Origin: Nitrospirota bacterium
GTDB lineage: Bacteria; Nitrospirota; Leptospirillia; Leptospirillales; Leptospirillaceae
Length of the DNA stretch: 60,831 nt
Direction of reading: 5' to 3'
Assembly (NCBI GenBank): GCA_021785195.1
Contig: JAJYGC010000004.1
Coordinates: 1 to 60,831, forward strand
Shown here: piece by piece, positions 8,708-17,465 of the stretch
Position numbering within the stretch: the first letter of the stretch is position 1
Layout of the letters: every line of letters begins with the position of its first letter
The notes under the pieces: model-generated
What the model was told of the DNA's origin: nothing
Databases searched by the model: none
The model's input: the letters and a program-made list of their open reading frames with translations, nothing else
Made by a program: the position numbers and the translations under genes

Positions 8708-9081
8708 ACGGCTTCCCCTTCAGAAACAGTCCTAGTGTGTTCTCCCCGTTCTTCAGAGGAAGATCCTGCAGATTCGAGGGAAGGAAGAACAAGTTTTTCC
8801 CGTCTTACAACCATACTCTTGATTACGCGCTCATCAAGCCGGGCCTGACGATCAAATTCGGAGATATCCGTTGTGTTCTTCATCTCAATGTAAAAAATGG
8901 CATAGTCCGCCCGACGCTCTTTTTTCAATTCATAGGAAAGCCTGCGTTTTCCCATCTTCTGAATGTGATGGACCGTTCCCTCCTTGGAGGTTACAAGCCC
9001 CTGGAAACGTTCGAGGACTGAACCAACTTCCTCCTCGGTCAACTGGGATCTAATCAATAACACACACTCATAAAATGCCAT
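8704..9081 (-). CDS. rpsF: 30S ribosomal protein S6
   Basis: 125 aa starting MAFYECVLLIRSQLTEEEVG, with the S6 core GKRRLSYELKKERRADYAIF and a flexible acidic tail. The start at 9081 is chosen because it gives the family N-terminus and has AAAGGTG just upstream; the longer frame to 9231 runs antisense-like into ychF and has no homology to S6. First gene of rpsF-ssb-rpsR-DUF2232-rlpA. Confidence 0.96.
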   Translation of the reverse strand: MAFYECVLLIRSQLTEEEVGSVLERFQGLVTSKEGTVHHIQKMGKRRLSYELKKERRADYAIFYIEMKNTTDISEFDRQARLDERVIKSMVVRREKLVLPSLESAGSSSEERGEHTRTVSEGEAV

Positions 9082-9109
9082 TGGACACCTTTCTGCGAAC
9101 AATCGCCCC

Positions 9110-10207
9110 TTAAACGTGAAAACGGAAGTACACAACATCCCCGTCCTGAATGATATACTCTTTTCCTTCCAAACGGAGAAGGCCTTTTTCCTTGACGAGC
9201 TTTTCTGAGCCAAGTCGATCAAGATCCGCAAATTTCATTACCTCAGCCCGGATAAACCCCCGTTCGATATCTGAATGGATTTGTCCTGCCGCCCGAGGTG
9301 CCAACGTTCCTTGCGTCACAGTCCAGGCACGAACCTCGTCCTCACCTGCCGTCAAAAACGTCACCAGATTCAATATCTTGTACCCCATTCTGGCCAGACG
9401 CTCAAGTCCGGATTCCGCCATTCCCATCTCATCCAGAAAGACCTTTCGTTCCGATTCGGGCAACGCCGCAATTTCTGATTCTATCCGGGCCGAAACTGAA
9501 ATGAGATTCCCTTTCCTCAATTTGACTGCCTCCTGAAGACGGGCAAAATCTTCCGATGACAGTTCCGAGGAATCATCTGACACATTTGCAACGTAGAGCA
9601 CAGGCTTTTGTGTCAAGAGACCAAGTGAGGACCTAAAGGCCAGGGCTTCTCCCGGACAAGCCAGCATTCTTGCCGGAAACCCCTTTTCAAGATGCCCCTT
9701 GAGTTGCTCTAGCACCTCGCGTTGGAGAAGAGTGTCCTTTGCCCCTCCAGCCTTCAGCGCTTTTTCTGACTTCAACAACCGTCCACTGACCGTATTCAGG
9801 TCCGAGAGAATCAATTCTGTTTCAATGATTTCAAGGTCTGAAACGGGATCGACCTTTCCATGCACATGAATAATGTCCGAATCTTCAAAAACACGGACAA
9901 CCTGGATGATCGCATCAACATTCCGGATATGGCCAAGGAACTGGTTCCCCAAGCCCTCACCTTCGCTTGCACCTCGGACCAGACCTGCAATGTCGACTAT
10001 CTCGATGAATGTCGGAGTCGTTTTCTTCGGCCGGTACATCTCCGTGAGACGCACAAGGCGGTCATCTGGAACAGGGACTACCCCCACATGGGGATCTATT
10101 GTACAGAATGGAAAGTTCGCTACCTGGGCGTTTCCCGATGTCAACGCATTAAATAGGGTAGACTTGCCAACATTGGGCAACCCGACAATACCACACTGAA
10201 ATCCCAA
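9110..10207 (-). CDS. ychF: ribosome-associated ATPase/GTPase YchF (OLA1 family)
   Basis: 365 aa. The P-loop is GLPNVGKST near the N-terminus, with the switch region NFPFCTIDPHVGVV, DIAGLVRGASEGEGLGNQFL (G3) and VLYVANVSDD as the NxxE/NVS-type G4 that favours ATP. The C-terminal TGS domain (AWTVTQGTLAPRAAGQIHSD, then ERGFIRAEVM) ends YIIQDGDVVYFRFHV. The protein binds ribosomes and takes part in stress and translation quality control. It is 12 bp downstream of pth, the common pth-ychF pair. Confidence 0.97.
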   Translation of the reverse strand: MGFQCGIVGLPNVGKSTLFNALTSGNAQVANFPFCTIDPHVGVVPVPDDRLVRLTEMYRPKKTTPTFIEIVDIAGLVRGASEGEGLGNQFLGHIRNVDAIIQVVRVFEDSDIIHVHGKVDPVSDLEIIETELILSDLNTVSGRLLKSEKALKAGGAKDTLLQREVLEQLKGHLEKGFPARMLACPGEALAFRSSLGLLTQKPVLYVANVSDDSSELSSEDFARLQEAVKLRKGNLISVSARIESEIAALPESERKVFLDEMGMAESGLERLARMGYKILNLVTFLTAGEDEVRAWTVTQGTLAPRAAGQIHSDIERGFIRAEVMKFADLDRLGSEKLVKEKGLLRLEGKEYIIQDGDVVYFRFHV

Positions 10208-10219
10208 GAATTTTCCCTG

Positions 10220-10774
10220 CTATGACCGCTCCCCGGTCCCTGTTGTTTTATACCATTGTTCCAGCATGGAGAAAAAAGGCAGACGGGCCTTTTCCAAGAC
10301 ATCCATCTCTTCCTGATGCAAAACACCCAACACATAGTCAGAAACATTCTGACCTATAATGGGACGCCCAATGCCAATTCGAATCCGGGCAATCTGGTCA
10401 GAACCTACACGGGATATAAATGATCCCAATCCCTTTTGGCCACCGGATTGACCTTTCTGGCGAAATCTCAAGGTTCCCAAGGGCAAATCCAGATCGTCTG
10501 AAAGGATCATCAGGCCTTCCGGAAGGATTACTCCCTTCATCTTAAGCCACGGTACAATCTCTCCGGAAAGATTCATATAGGTCAACGGGAAAACCAAGAG
10601 AACCCGCTCCCCCATCCAATTCCCCTCACCCCACTGGACCAAAGGCTTCTGATGACAAAGCGGGATGCTAAGACGCTCTGACAGATAGTCCAGGAAGATC
10701 TTTCCGGCATTATGCCGTGTATTTTGATATTCGATGCCCGGGTTTCCCAGGCCAATAATTGCCCGCAACCCCAT
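10220..10774 (-). CDS. pth: peptidyl-tRNA hydrolase
   Basis: 184 aa. Pth releases peptides from prematurely dropped peptidyl-tRNAs. Motifs present: IIGLGNPGIEYQNTRHNAGK with the catalytic His and the Asn of GNPG, PLTYMNLSG, ILSDDLDLPLGTLRFRQKGQ and SGGQKGLGSFI. Length and order fit the family. It sits 18 bp after rplY and 12 bp before ychF in an rplY-pth-ychF operon. Confidence 0.97.
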   Translation of the reverse strand: MGLRAIIGLGNPGIEYQNTRHNAGKIFLDYLSERLSIPLCHQKPLVQWGEGNWMGERVLLVFPLTYMNLSGEIVPWLKMKGVILPEGLMILSDDLDLPLGTLRFRQKGQSGGQKGLGSFISRVGSDQIARIRIGIGRPIIGQNVSDYVLGVLHQEEMDVLEKARLPFFSMLEQWYKTTGTGERS

Positions 10775-10792
10775 GCCTATAAGAAGAAACCC

Positions 10793-11410
10793 CTATTTTT
10801 TGGCCGACTCTGCTCCGGCAGTCGCTTCAGGAGTGGACTCCGTCCTTGGCGGAAGAATATGGACAAGGACTGTGTCTGGGCTCTCAAGGATCCGAAGCCC
10901 CGGAACCATTGGGAGATCCCTCACATAAAATGTCGCATTGATTCCAAGTGAAGACGCATCGAGTTTCAGATGATCCGGCATAACCGAAGGAAGACACTCC
11001 ACCATCAACTCACGAACATTATGCTCAAGAACCCCGCCAAGCTTCACCCCGATCGGCAATTCCCCGACAATCTCCACAGGAACCCTGTTTTTGACAAGAT
11101 CCTTTTCTGACAACTCAAAAAAATCCAGATGCATGATCCGTCCTGTAATAGGATCCCTTTGGACAGCACGAATCAGGGCCATTGCCGTCCCTGCACCATC
11201 AGGACGACCCGCGACTTCAAGCTGGAAGATCGAGTGACTCCCGGCATGGGTGTGAAAAATCTTCTGTACATGGCTAAGCAGAAGGGACAGGGAGGTTGAC
11301 TTTCCCTTTGAATACAGGACGGCTGGAATGCGGCCATCCCTCCGCAATGTACGGGCAACGCCCTTTCCATTGTTGGCCCGATATTCTGCCTTAATTTCCA
11401 CATTTTGCAT
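10793..11410 (-). CDS. rplY: 50S ribosomal protein L25, long (CTC/TL5) form
   Basis: 205 aa. The N-terminal 5S-rRNA-binding L25 domain begins MQNVEIKAEYRANNGKGVAR and includes DGRIPAVLYSKGKST. The C-terminal TL5/CTC beta domain follows (VPVEIVGELPIGVKLGGVLE). An Ala/Glu-rich tail ends it. The start at 11410 has GGAGGAG upstream and gives the family N-terminus. It sits between prs and pth, a conserved order. Confidence 0.95.
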   Translation of the reverse strand: MQNVEIKAEYRANNGKGVARTLRRDGRIPAVLYSKGKSTSLSLLLSHVQKIFHTHAGSHSIFQLEVAGRPDGAGTAMALIRAVQRDPITGRIMHLDFFELSEKDLVKNRVPVEIVGELPIGVKLGGVLEHNVRELMVECLPSVMPDHLKLDASSLGINATFYVRDLPMVPGLRILESPDTVLVHILPPRTESTPEATAGAESAKK

Positions 11411-11460
11411 GAGAACTCCTCCAGACTTTTCCAATAGGAAAAACAATTAAACAGATCCTG

Positions 11461-12411
11461 CTAAATAAACAATGAACTAACAGATTCCTCTTCGTGAATT
11501 CTTTTGATCGCCTCTCCAAGAAGAGGCGCTACCGAGTGGACCCGGATCTTTCGACAGATCTCATCCTTGCCCCTTAAAGGGATCGAATTCGTGACAATGA
11601 TCTCATCAAGGGCCGACTTATTCAGTCGATCCAGGGCTGGCCCTGAAAGGACCGCATGAGTGGCAACGGCAACAACCCTCTTTGCACCCGCATCAATCGC
11701 AGCAGAAGCCCCCTGAGTGATCGTACCGGCTGTGTCGATCATATCATCCAGAATAACAGCAGTTCGGCCAACGACATCCCCAATGATGTTCATCACTTGA
11801 GATTGGTTGGGACCCTCTCTCCTTTTGTCAATGATTGCAAGCGGGGCTTGTAGCCGTTTCGCAAAAGCCCTTGTCCTCTCAACCCCTCCTGCATCGGGGG
11901 AGAGCATTACCAATTTTTCATCCGCGAGCTTGCGAAGAGGCTCAATCAAAATGGGAGTTCCGTGTAGATGATCGACTGGAATATTAAAGAAACCCTGAAG
12001 CTGACCCGTATGGAGGTCAAGAGTCAGAACCCTTGTTGCACCTGCTGTAGTGATCAGGTCTGCGACAAGTTTTGCCGTGATTGGAACCCTCGGCTGATCC
12101 TTTCTATCCTGACGGGCATAGGCATAATAAGGAAGGACCGCAGTAATTCGCTTGGCCGAAGCTCGCTTCAAGGCATCCAGCATGACAAGAAGTTCCATCA
12201 GATTATTATTGACAGGGTCCGAAAGGGATTGGATGACAAAAACATCACTACCCCGCACATTTTCATCAATTCGAACCCTTATCTCTCCGTCCGAAAAAGA
12301 AGAAACGGTCGCCTCACCTAGACTGACCCCTAAATATCGAGAAATTTCTAGCGCTACCGGGATATTGGCATTGCCCGAAAAGATCTTAACTGGTCGCACC
12401 AAGAACTCCAT
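11461..12411 (-). CDS. prs: ribose-phosphate pyrophosphokinase (PRPP synthase)
   Basis: 316 aa. The enzyme makes PRPP from ribose 5-phosphate and ATP for nucleotide, His and Trp synthesis. Conserved segments: FSGNANIPVALEISRYLGV, FSDGEIRVRIDENVRGSDVF, YYAYARQDRKDQPRVPITAK, LTLDLHTGQLQGFF and the PRPP-binding loop AVILDDMIDTAGTITQGA. The start is placed at 12411, where the family N-terminus begins; an upstream ATG at 12435 is possible but adds unrelated residues. It lies between tRNA-Gln and rplY. Confidence 0.97.
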   Translation of the reverse strand: MEFLVRPVKIFSGNANIPVALEISRYLGVSLGEATVSSFSDGEIRVRIDENVRGSDVFVIQSLSDPVNNNLMELLVMLDALKRASAKRITAVLPYYAYARQDRKDQPRVPITAKLVADLITTAGATRVLTLDLHTGQLQGFFNIPVDHLHGTPILIEPLRKLADEKLVMLSPDAGGVERTRAFAKRLQAPLAIIDKRREGPNQSQVMNIIGDVVGRTAVILDDMIDTAGTITQGASAAIDAGAKRVVAVATHAVLSGPALDRLNKSALDEIIVTNSIPLRGKDEICRKIRVHSVAPLLGEAIKRIHEEESVSSLFI

Positions 12412-12450
12412 GTAGTCCCGCCAGCCCCTAGGCACCGGCGCTCAATCGTT

Positions 12451-12525
12451 TGGCTGGGGCGCCAGGATTCGAACCTGGGAATGCGAGATCCAAAATCTCG
12501 TGACTTGCCGCTTGTCGACGCCCCA
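12451..12525 (-). tRNA. tRNA-Gln (anticodon TTG)
   Basis: Minus-strand cloverleaf with acceptor TGGGGCG/CGCCCCA, discriminator G and encoded CCA. The anticodon stem is CGAGA/TCTCG with loop TTTTGGA, giving TTG. The T arm is CCAGG-TTCGAAT-CCTGG. It lies between ispE and prs on the same strand. Confidence 0.96.
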
Positions 12526-12546
12526 GTTACCGTTTTTTCTGAGATT

Positions 12547-13440
12547 CTAAGGTACATTCGGGGGGGATTCCAGGGTCTCAAATATCCCTGCCCATCCACC
12601 CAAACGCTCCAGAATCATGGACTGAGCCTGCTCAGCCTCAGCACGTTCTCCAAAAAAGGCAAACACGCTGGGCCCCGAACCACTCATCAATGTCTCGCTT
12701 GCGCCTGAGGACCCGAGCAACTGCTTGGCACTACCCACAATGGGGTGCATTTTAACCGCCACTGGCTCAAGGTCATTTTTGTGTTCGGCTTTTGACAAAA
12801 GACTATTAATTCTATGGGTAGTTTCAGAATCTGTCAATGAATTCGAAAATGGGGCTTCTAGACGACGGTAAACTTCTGCGGTTTGAAGATTGATTTCGGG
12901 ATTCCATAACAAGATGGTGCGACGAGGGAATGGCTCCAGTGGATGGAGTCGCTCTCCCCTACCGGATGCGATTGCGTGGGGTGTTCCCAGAAAAAATGGA
13001 ACATCGCTTCCAATCCGGGCGGCAAGTTTTAAAAGCGTTTCCTTGGGCAAAGGGGAGCCTTCCAGCTTATTGATTGCCCACAAAGTCCCGGCAGCATTTG
13101 AGGACCCCCCCCCCAACCCGGCACCGACAGGAATTTTTTTTTCAAGGTTGATGTGGAAGGAGGTGCGGATGCCTTCAGAAGGACGATCGGCCAACAATGC
13201 TTCCCTATAAAAATGGACCGCCCGAAGAATGAGATTGTCGGTCGGATCACCATCCACAAGCCTTCCCGAAAGGCTCAACTTGTCGCCCGATGCTCCATCC
13301 ATTTTCCTGATTTCCAACCTGTCGCACAGTGAAATCATGACCATTTCCGTCAAAAGTTCGTGGTACCCGTCCGAGCGTTTCCCAAAAACCCTCAGAAACA
13401 GATTGACCTTGGCGGGAGTTTCCAGAATCAGACGGTTCAC
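12547..13440 (-). CDS. ispE: 4-diphosphocytidyl-2-C-methyl-D-erythritol kinase
   Basis: 297 aa GHMP kinase of the MEP isoprenoid pathway. The N-terminus has ETPAKVNLFLRVFGKRSDGY with the substrate-binding Lys. The ATP-binding loop is PVGAGLGGGSSNAAGTLWAI, and the third motif is LMSGSGPSVFAFF. Isoprenoid supply is relevant to hopanoids (hpnH lies further along) and quinones. Its start overlaps the stop of the upstream DUF512 gene by 4 nt. Confidence 0.96.
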   Translation of the reverse strand: MNRLILETPAKVNLFLRVFGKRSDGYHELLTEMVMISLCDRLEIRKMDGASGDKLSLSGRLVDGDPTDNLILRAVHFYREALLADRPSEGIRTSFHINLEKKIPVGAGLGGGSSNAAGTLWAINKLEGSPLPKETLLKLAARIGSDVPFFLGTPHAIASGRGERLHPLEPFPRRTILLWNPEINLQTAEVYRRLEAPFSNSLTDSETTHRINSLLSKAEHKNDLEPVAVKMHPIVGSAKQLLGSSGASETLMSGSGPSVFAFFGERAEAEQAQSMILERLGGWAGIFETLESPPNVP

Positions 13441-14828
13441 CTTGCCACTGCCTTTAATCTATCCGAGCGATGTTCCAAGGAAGCAAGCTTCTCCAAAACC
13501 CAATCCCAAAATCCCGAAGCTTCGGAGGGGACCTGAAAAACGGGAGTTCCAATAGTCTGAGAGAGAGCTGAAACCGAGACATCATCAATGAGCACATCGG
13601 AGTCTGTTCGAATCGCGACATCAGGAATCAGAATCCAGGCACCGGAAGGCAATCCTTCTTTATGAACCGCATCCAAAATGTCGTTTCCAGCCAAAAGCCC
13701 TGCAACAGTCACCGAAGCCCCAAACAACCGGTTCTCAACCTGAATCACCCTGATTTTTCCATTCCATCCGGGAAACTTCTCCTCCAATAGTGCAACAAGC
13801 TTTAGAAGATAAGGCTTGAATGCCGTCCCGGTAATGAGGGCGATGCACGGGGGTGAATTTTCCGGATCCATCTCTGACAGGGATGGAAAACCCTGACGGC
13901 TTCGGGATAACCTCTGTCTCCATTGCGTCTGGAAAAGGGAGACCATTCCCACTCCGTTCCCAAGCTGGAGCAGGGAACCATACCGTTTCAGGGCCGGAAA
14001 AGATTTTCCCGCAATCACGTACCATTCATCTGCCGGATATACGAACGGATCATCCCATTTTTCAATGAAGGGTCTTTGGTATCGTTCAATCACTCCCAAC
14101 ATTTTTCTGGCAAAATCCATATCGATCTGGGCTATTGAAGGAAGGTTGGAGCGGTGCTGGGTTAGCCCAACCGGAACAATCGCAAGTGACGATACCCCAG
14201 GGTATCGTGCAGAAAGTTCCTTCACCGATCGGTCCAGAACCTCTCCATCGTTAACGCCGGGGGTGACGACAATCTGGGTTTGAAGTCGGATTCCCCCCTT
14301 GACCAAAAGATCGATCCGCTCAAGGATATCGGGAGCCCGTTCATTACGGAGTAGCCTCTTTCGAACCACCGGGTCAGTGGCGTGCACAGAAATATAGAGA
14401 GGAGAAAGACGCTGTGAAAGGATTCGCTGGTAGTCTTTCTCGGACAGGTTGGTCAGGGTGATAAAATTTCCGTACATAAAACTATAACGGTAATCTTCAT
14501 CCCGAATGTAAAGTGACTGACGCTGTCCTGGAGGCATCTGATCCACAAAGCAAAAATCGCAGTCATTGGGACAACGTCGAATGGGGGGGGGATCAAGGAC
14601 AAGACCGAGCCGCTCATCCGGATCCTTTTCAAAAACCACTTCAAAAGACCCTTCCTGATCGCATTCCAATAAAACGGCAATTTCTCCATCCGCCTGATAA
14701 AATTCCAAATCAATCAGGTCCTGAAGTTTATTCCCATTGATGGATACTATCCTTTGCCCGGGCCGAATCCCTGCTTCTTCTGCCAAGGAACCCTGAATAA
14801 CTTCCTTAATGATCAATCCCTGTCCCAT
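13437..14828 (-). CDS. PDZ / radical-SAM DUF512 protein
   Basis: 463 aa. Residues about 5-60 form a PDZ domain (QGSLAEEAGIRPGQRIVSIN). A radical-SAM-like cluster site RRCPNDCDFCFVDQMPPGQR (C-x3-C-x2-C) follows, and a TIM-barrel region and the C-terminal DUF512 domain end the protein. This architecture is a widespread but uncharacterised Fe-S oxidoreductase family, often near der or isoprenoid genes. The four-nucleotide overlap with ispE suggests coupled translation, not a shared pathway. The substrate is unknown. Confidence 0.88.
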   Translation of the reverse strand: MGQGLIIKEVIQGSLAEEAGIRPGQRIVSINGNKLQDLIDLEFYQADGEIAVLLECDQEGSFEVVFEKDPDERLGLVLDPPPIRRCPNDCDFCFVDQMPPGQRQSLYIRDEDYRYSFMYGNFITLTNLSEKDYQRILSQRLSPLYISVHATDPVVRKRLLRNERAPDILERIDLLVKGGIRLQTQIVVTPGVNDGEVLDRSVKELSARYPGVSSLAIVPVGLTQHRSNLPSIAQIDMDFARKMLGVIERYQRPFIEKWDDPFVYPADEWYVIAGKSFPALKRYGSLLQLGNGVGMVSLFQTQWRQRLSRSRQGFPSLSEMDPENSPPCIALITGTAFKPYLLKLVALLEEKFPGWNGKIRVIQVENRLFGASVTVAGLLAGNDILDAVHKEGLPSGAWILIPDVAIRTDSDVLIDDVSVSALSQTIGTPVFQVPSEASGFWDWVLEKLASLEHRSDRLKAVAR

Positions 14829-14841
14829 TAGAAGGGCCCTT

Positions 14842-15393
14842 TCAAGTCTTATATTTTTGGAACCAGCTCAGACCTTGGAAAACATAAATTCCACCCGACA
14901 CAAATGCTAGGAAAACAGTCAAAACAGCAATCAGGGCAAGATGCCCGGGATAGCTGTATCCAGCCTGGCGCAACAACACCGAAAACAGGTAAAAAATTTC
15001 AAATAACGTTGTCAGCTTTCCCCAGAAATGAGGGCGAATTGGAATGGGCGTCTCAACCCATTTCAACAGAACAACACCAGAAATCACAATGATGTCCCTA
15101 CTGACAAGTGCAATCGCGATCCAGGCAGGCACCATCCCCGTCATTGCAATGACCGTAACAGCTGAGGAAAGGAAAATCTTGTCTGCAACCGGATCCAGCA
15201 ACGTCCCCAAGGGGGTTCGCTGGTTTAGTAGACGGGCAATTGCCCCATCAAGAGCATCAGAAACCGCCCCGACAAAAAAAGTCCACAACGCCAGCTTGTA
15301 TTGACCATATAGGACAATTCCAACAAAAAGGGGCGTCATCAGAATTCTGAGAAGAGTCAGGGAATTCGGTATATTGAGTCCAGGCAAAAGCAC
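14842..15393 (-). CDS. pgsA: CDP-diacylglycerol-glycerol-3-phosphate 3-phosphatidyltransferase
   Basis: 183 aa with four hydrophobic spans and the CDP-alcohol phosphotransferase signature SDALDGAIARLLNQRTPLGT then LLDPVADK (D-x2-DG-x2-AR-x8-G-x3-D-x3-D). It makes phosphatidylglycerophosphate at the inner membrane. The start codon is GTG at 15393 and shares one base with the TAG of the upstream lipoprotein gene (TAGTG), so translation is coupled. Confidence 0.93.
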   Translation of the reverse strand: MLLPGLNIPNSLTLLRILMTPLFVGIVLYGQYKLALWTFFVGAVSDALDGAIARLLNQRTPLGTLLDPVADKIFLSSAVTVIAMTGMVPAWIAIALVSRDIIVISGVVLLKWVETPIPIRPHFWGKLTTLFEIFYLFSVLLRQAGYSYPGHLALIAVLTVFLAFVSGGIYVFQGLSWFQKYKT

Positions 15394-16730
15394 TAATACC
15401 CCTTTGACTCAAGGGCTTTGACCTGATCTTCGATCCACTCGGACGCGTATCCTGCACGAATGGCTTTCCGACCGACCCGGATTTCTTCGATCGGCTCTCC
15501 CATCCCGCCAAGCGCAACCATAAGGTCACGATAAATCGCCTCACTTGCATAGCCCTGGGAAATCCAGGCAGAGGCTTTCTTACGGACCAGTCGAAGATGA
15601 CCCTGCTCAGATGCACGATAAAGCCATGCATGCCGAACGAGAAGAGTACGGTGGCGCTGGCTTGCCTCAAACTCATTTTTCCACCAACGGTCTGCGTGAT
15701 CCGACTGACCGCTCATCACATAAGCGGCATAGATCACTCCGGCCATCCGATCACTCAAGCTCCCAGAATGGGTTTGCCTATAGCGTTTGACCAATAGCAG
15801 CGCCTGATTGGGATGTCCTTTCCAGATACGGTCCTCCATGATCTTTGACCACAGCTGATCATCGTCCGGAAGACGAATCAGGCCCTGATAGTATAAATCC
15901 CTGACATTTTTTTCGTTTCCCTCCGACCTCTCCATCTCTGCCGCTTCCAGAACAAAGGCCCCGTTCAGAGCTCCATGGTCCATCACGACACCGACGAGCT
16001 TCTTTGCCAACGAGATCCGACCAGCCGCGCGTAATGTCCGGAGGTATTCGAGATTAAAAAAAGCACTGGTATTTCTTAGTCCAATGGAACTTGCCAGACG
16101 CAACCCCAAACGCAATGACTGATCGATCTGCCCATTATCCAGGTACCGTTCAAGTGCATGTCCTGGGTCCTGTTCAGGGCCCAACCCATAGGAACCATTG
16201 GCAATGACTCCAGGCTGCAGAAAATCAGCAGCGACCTTTTTAAAAAAAGATTCCAGAAAATGGGGATCCCTTCCTTTTGTCCCCAAATCCCAACTCATCG
16301 TCTGCACAATGGTAGGGGGCTGGACTGACCAAAGGTTTAGCGTCAGTCGGTCATGGCCGGATTCACTTTCAACCGAAGCCGTGACCAGGAAATGAGCCTT
16401 CAAAAGAAGTGCACGCCCCAATGCACAATGCTCATTCAGACAGGGAAGCGGATGAACTTTTCCCAATAGACGAGAGACTCTCTCGTCCAGACGCGCTCCA
16501 TAGAGTAGTTCCGGATTTTTTGAGGACGCCAGAAGGCTGTCTCCAAGAAAATGGCTCCAAACATCCTTTTCCATAAGAAGGTGATCGGGATCAAAAATTC
16601 CATAAAAAACACCGGTCCCTGAGAACCGGGGAGGGTGAACAGGAGGTTTGGTGCACCCGGAAAGGACCAAAACACCCACAGAGAATAGACAGAAAAAAAG
16701 ATTCCTGATGTCGTATCCTTTCGAAACCAT
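15393..16730 (-). CDS. lipoprotein with tetratricopeptide-like helical repeats, unknown function
   Basis: 445 aa. The signal peptide NLFFCLFSVGVLVLSGC ends in an LSG-Cys lipobox near residue 26. A mixed N-terminal domain is followed, from about residue 190, by degenerate TPR/Sel1-like helical pairs (LYYQGLIRLPDDDQLWSKIM, AGVIYAAYVMSGQSDHADRW). The likely location is the periplasmic face of a membrane. It is transcribed just before pgsA, sharing one base. No family is recognised beyond the repeats. Confidence 0.7.
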   Translation of the reverse strand: MVSKGYDIRNLFFCLFSVGVLVLSGCTKPPVHPPRFSGTGVFYGIFDPDHLLMEKDVWSHFLGDSLLASSKNPELLYGARLDERVSRLLGKVHPLPCLNEHCALGRALLLKAHFLVTASVESESGHDRLTLNLWSVQPPTIVQTMSWDLGTKGRDPHFLESFFKKVAADFLQPGVIANGSYGLGPEQDPGHALERYLDNGQIDQSLRLGLRLASSIGLRNTSAFFNLEYLRTLRAAGRISLAKKLVGVVMDHGALNGAFVLEAAEMERSEGNEKNVRDLYYQGLIRLPDDDQLWSKIMEDRIWKGHPNQALLLVKRYRQTHSGSLSDRMAGVIYAAYVMSGQSDHADRWWKNEFEASQRHRTLLVRHAWLYRASEQGHLRLVRKKASAWISQGYASEAIYRDLMVALGGMGEPIEEIRVGRKAIRAGYASEWIEDQVKALESKGY

Positions 16731-16798
16731 GCTACAATGCGGGTCTAAAGTGGCAACCCCTGCAAATCAACTGTTCCTCAATCATGTGACGAGAGCCC

Positions 16799-17455
16799 AT
16801 GCCCGAAAAGAAGTCCTTGTCTCTTCCCCGAAAATGGGGTCAGTGGGGTCTGATAATCCTGATCCTGACTTTGGTGGGAATTTCGGCCTTCAGCAGACTG
16901 GCGGGACTATTCTATCTCAAAAGCCTCAAAAACGAATCGGCAACATACCGGTTTGAACCGGAAACCCGCTACTTCGAAGGGGTAACGATCCACATCGGGT
17001 TCATTCATCCGGAAACACCCTACTTCAGCCCTACCCTCGATGCAGATTATACAACGATCCTAGTACACATCAAGAACGACGGGAAGGAGTATCTAGACTA
17101 CCAGCCCATGGACTTTTTCCTGGAAATGCCGGACAAACACGTATACCGACCATTTGACCAAGAAGAACTCCTTGAATCGCTTACGACCGGCCTCCTCGGC
17201 ACAGTCATGGCGCCGGCTTCCATGAATCGGATCAACCAAACCCGAAAACTGGTCAAAATGACGTACCTGCCAGCGGCCAGGCTATTCCCAGGCTATCAGC
17301 GGGAGGGAATTCTCTCCTTCCCGCACATACAAGGATTTCCGGACTCCTTTGGAATCCGGCTCACACAACTTGGGGTCAACGGGAAAACAATCAAGCCATT
17401 ATTATTCAAGGCCATCAGGATCCCCTCCACAAAGCAATCCCCTGAACATCCCTGA
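16799..17455 (+). CDS. single-span membrane-anchored protein, unknown function
   Basis: 218 aa. A basic N-terminus and one transmembrane helix (WGLIILILTLVGISAFSRLA, about residues 16-35) precede a soluble extracytoplasmic domain. That domain contains beta-rich stretches such as ILVHIKNDGKEYLDYQPMDF and FFLEMPDKHVYRPF, which resemble a DUF4352-like immunoglobulin fold, but I cannot assign it firmly. GACGAGAG lies before the ATG. It is divergent from the lipoprotein gene and convergent with clpX, 10 bp away. Confidence 0.65.
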   Translation: MPEKKSLSLPRKWGQWGLIILILTLVGISAFSRLAGLFYLKSLKNESATYRFEPETRYFEGVTIHIGFIHPETPYFSPTLDADYTTILVHIKNDGKEYLDYQPMDFFLEMPDKHVYRPFDQEELLESLTTGLLGTVMAPASMNRINQTRKLVKMTYLPAARLFPGYQREGILSFPHIQGFPDSFGIRLTQLGVNGKTIKPLLFKAIRIPSTKQSPEHP

Positions 17456-17465
17456 GGCTAATGGG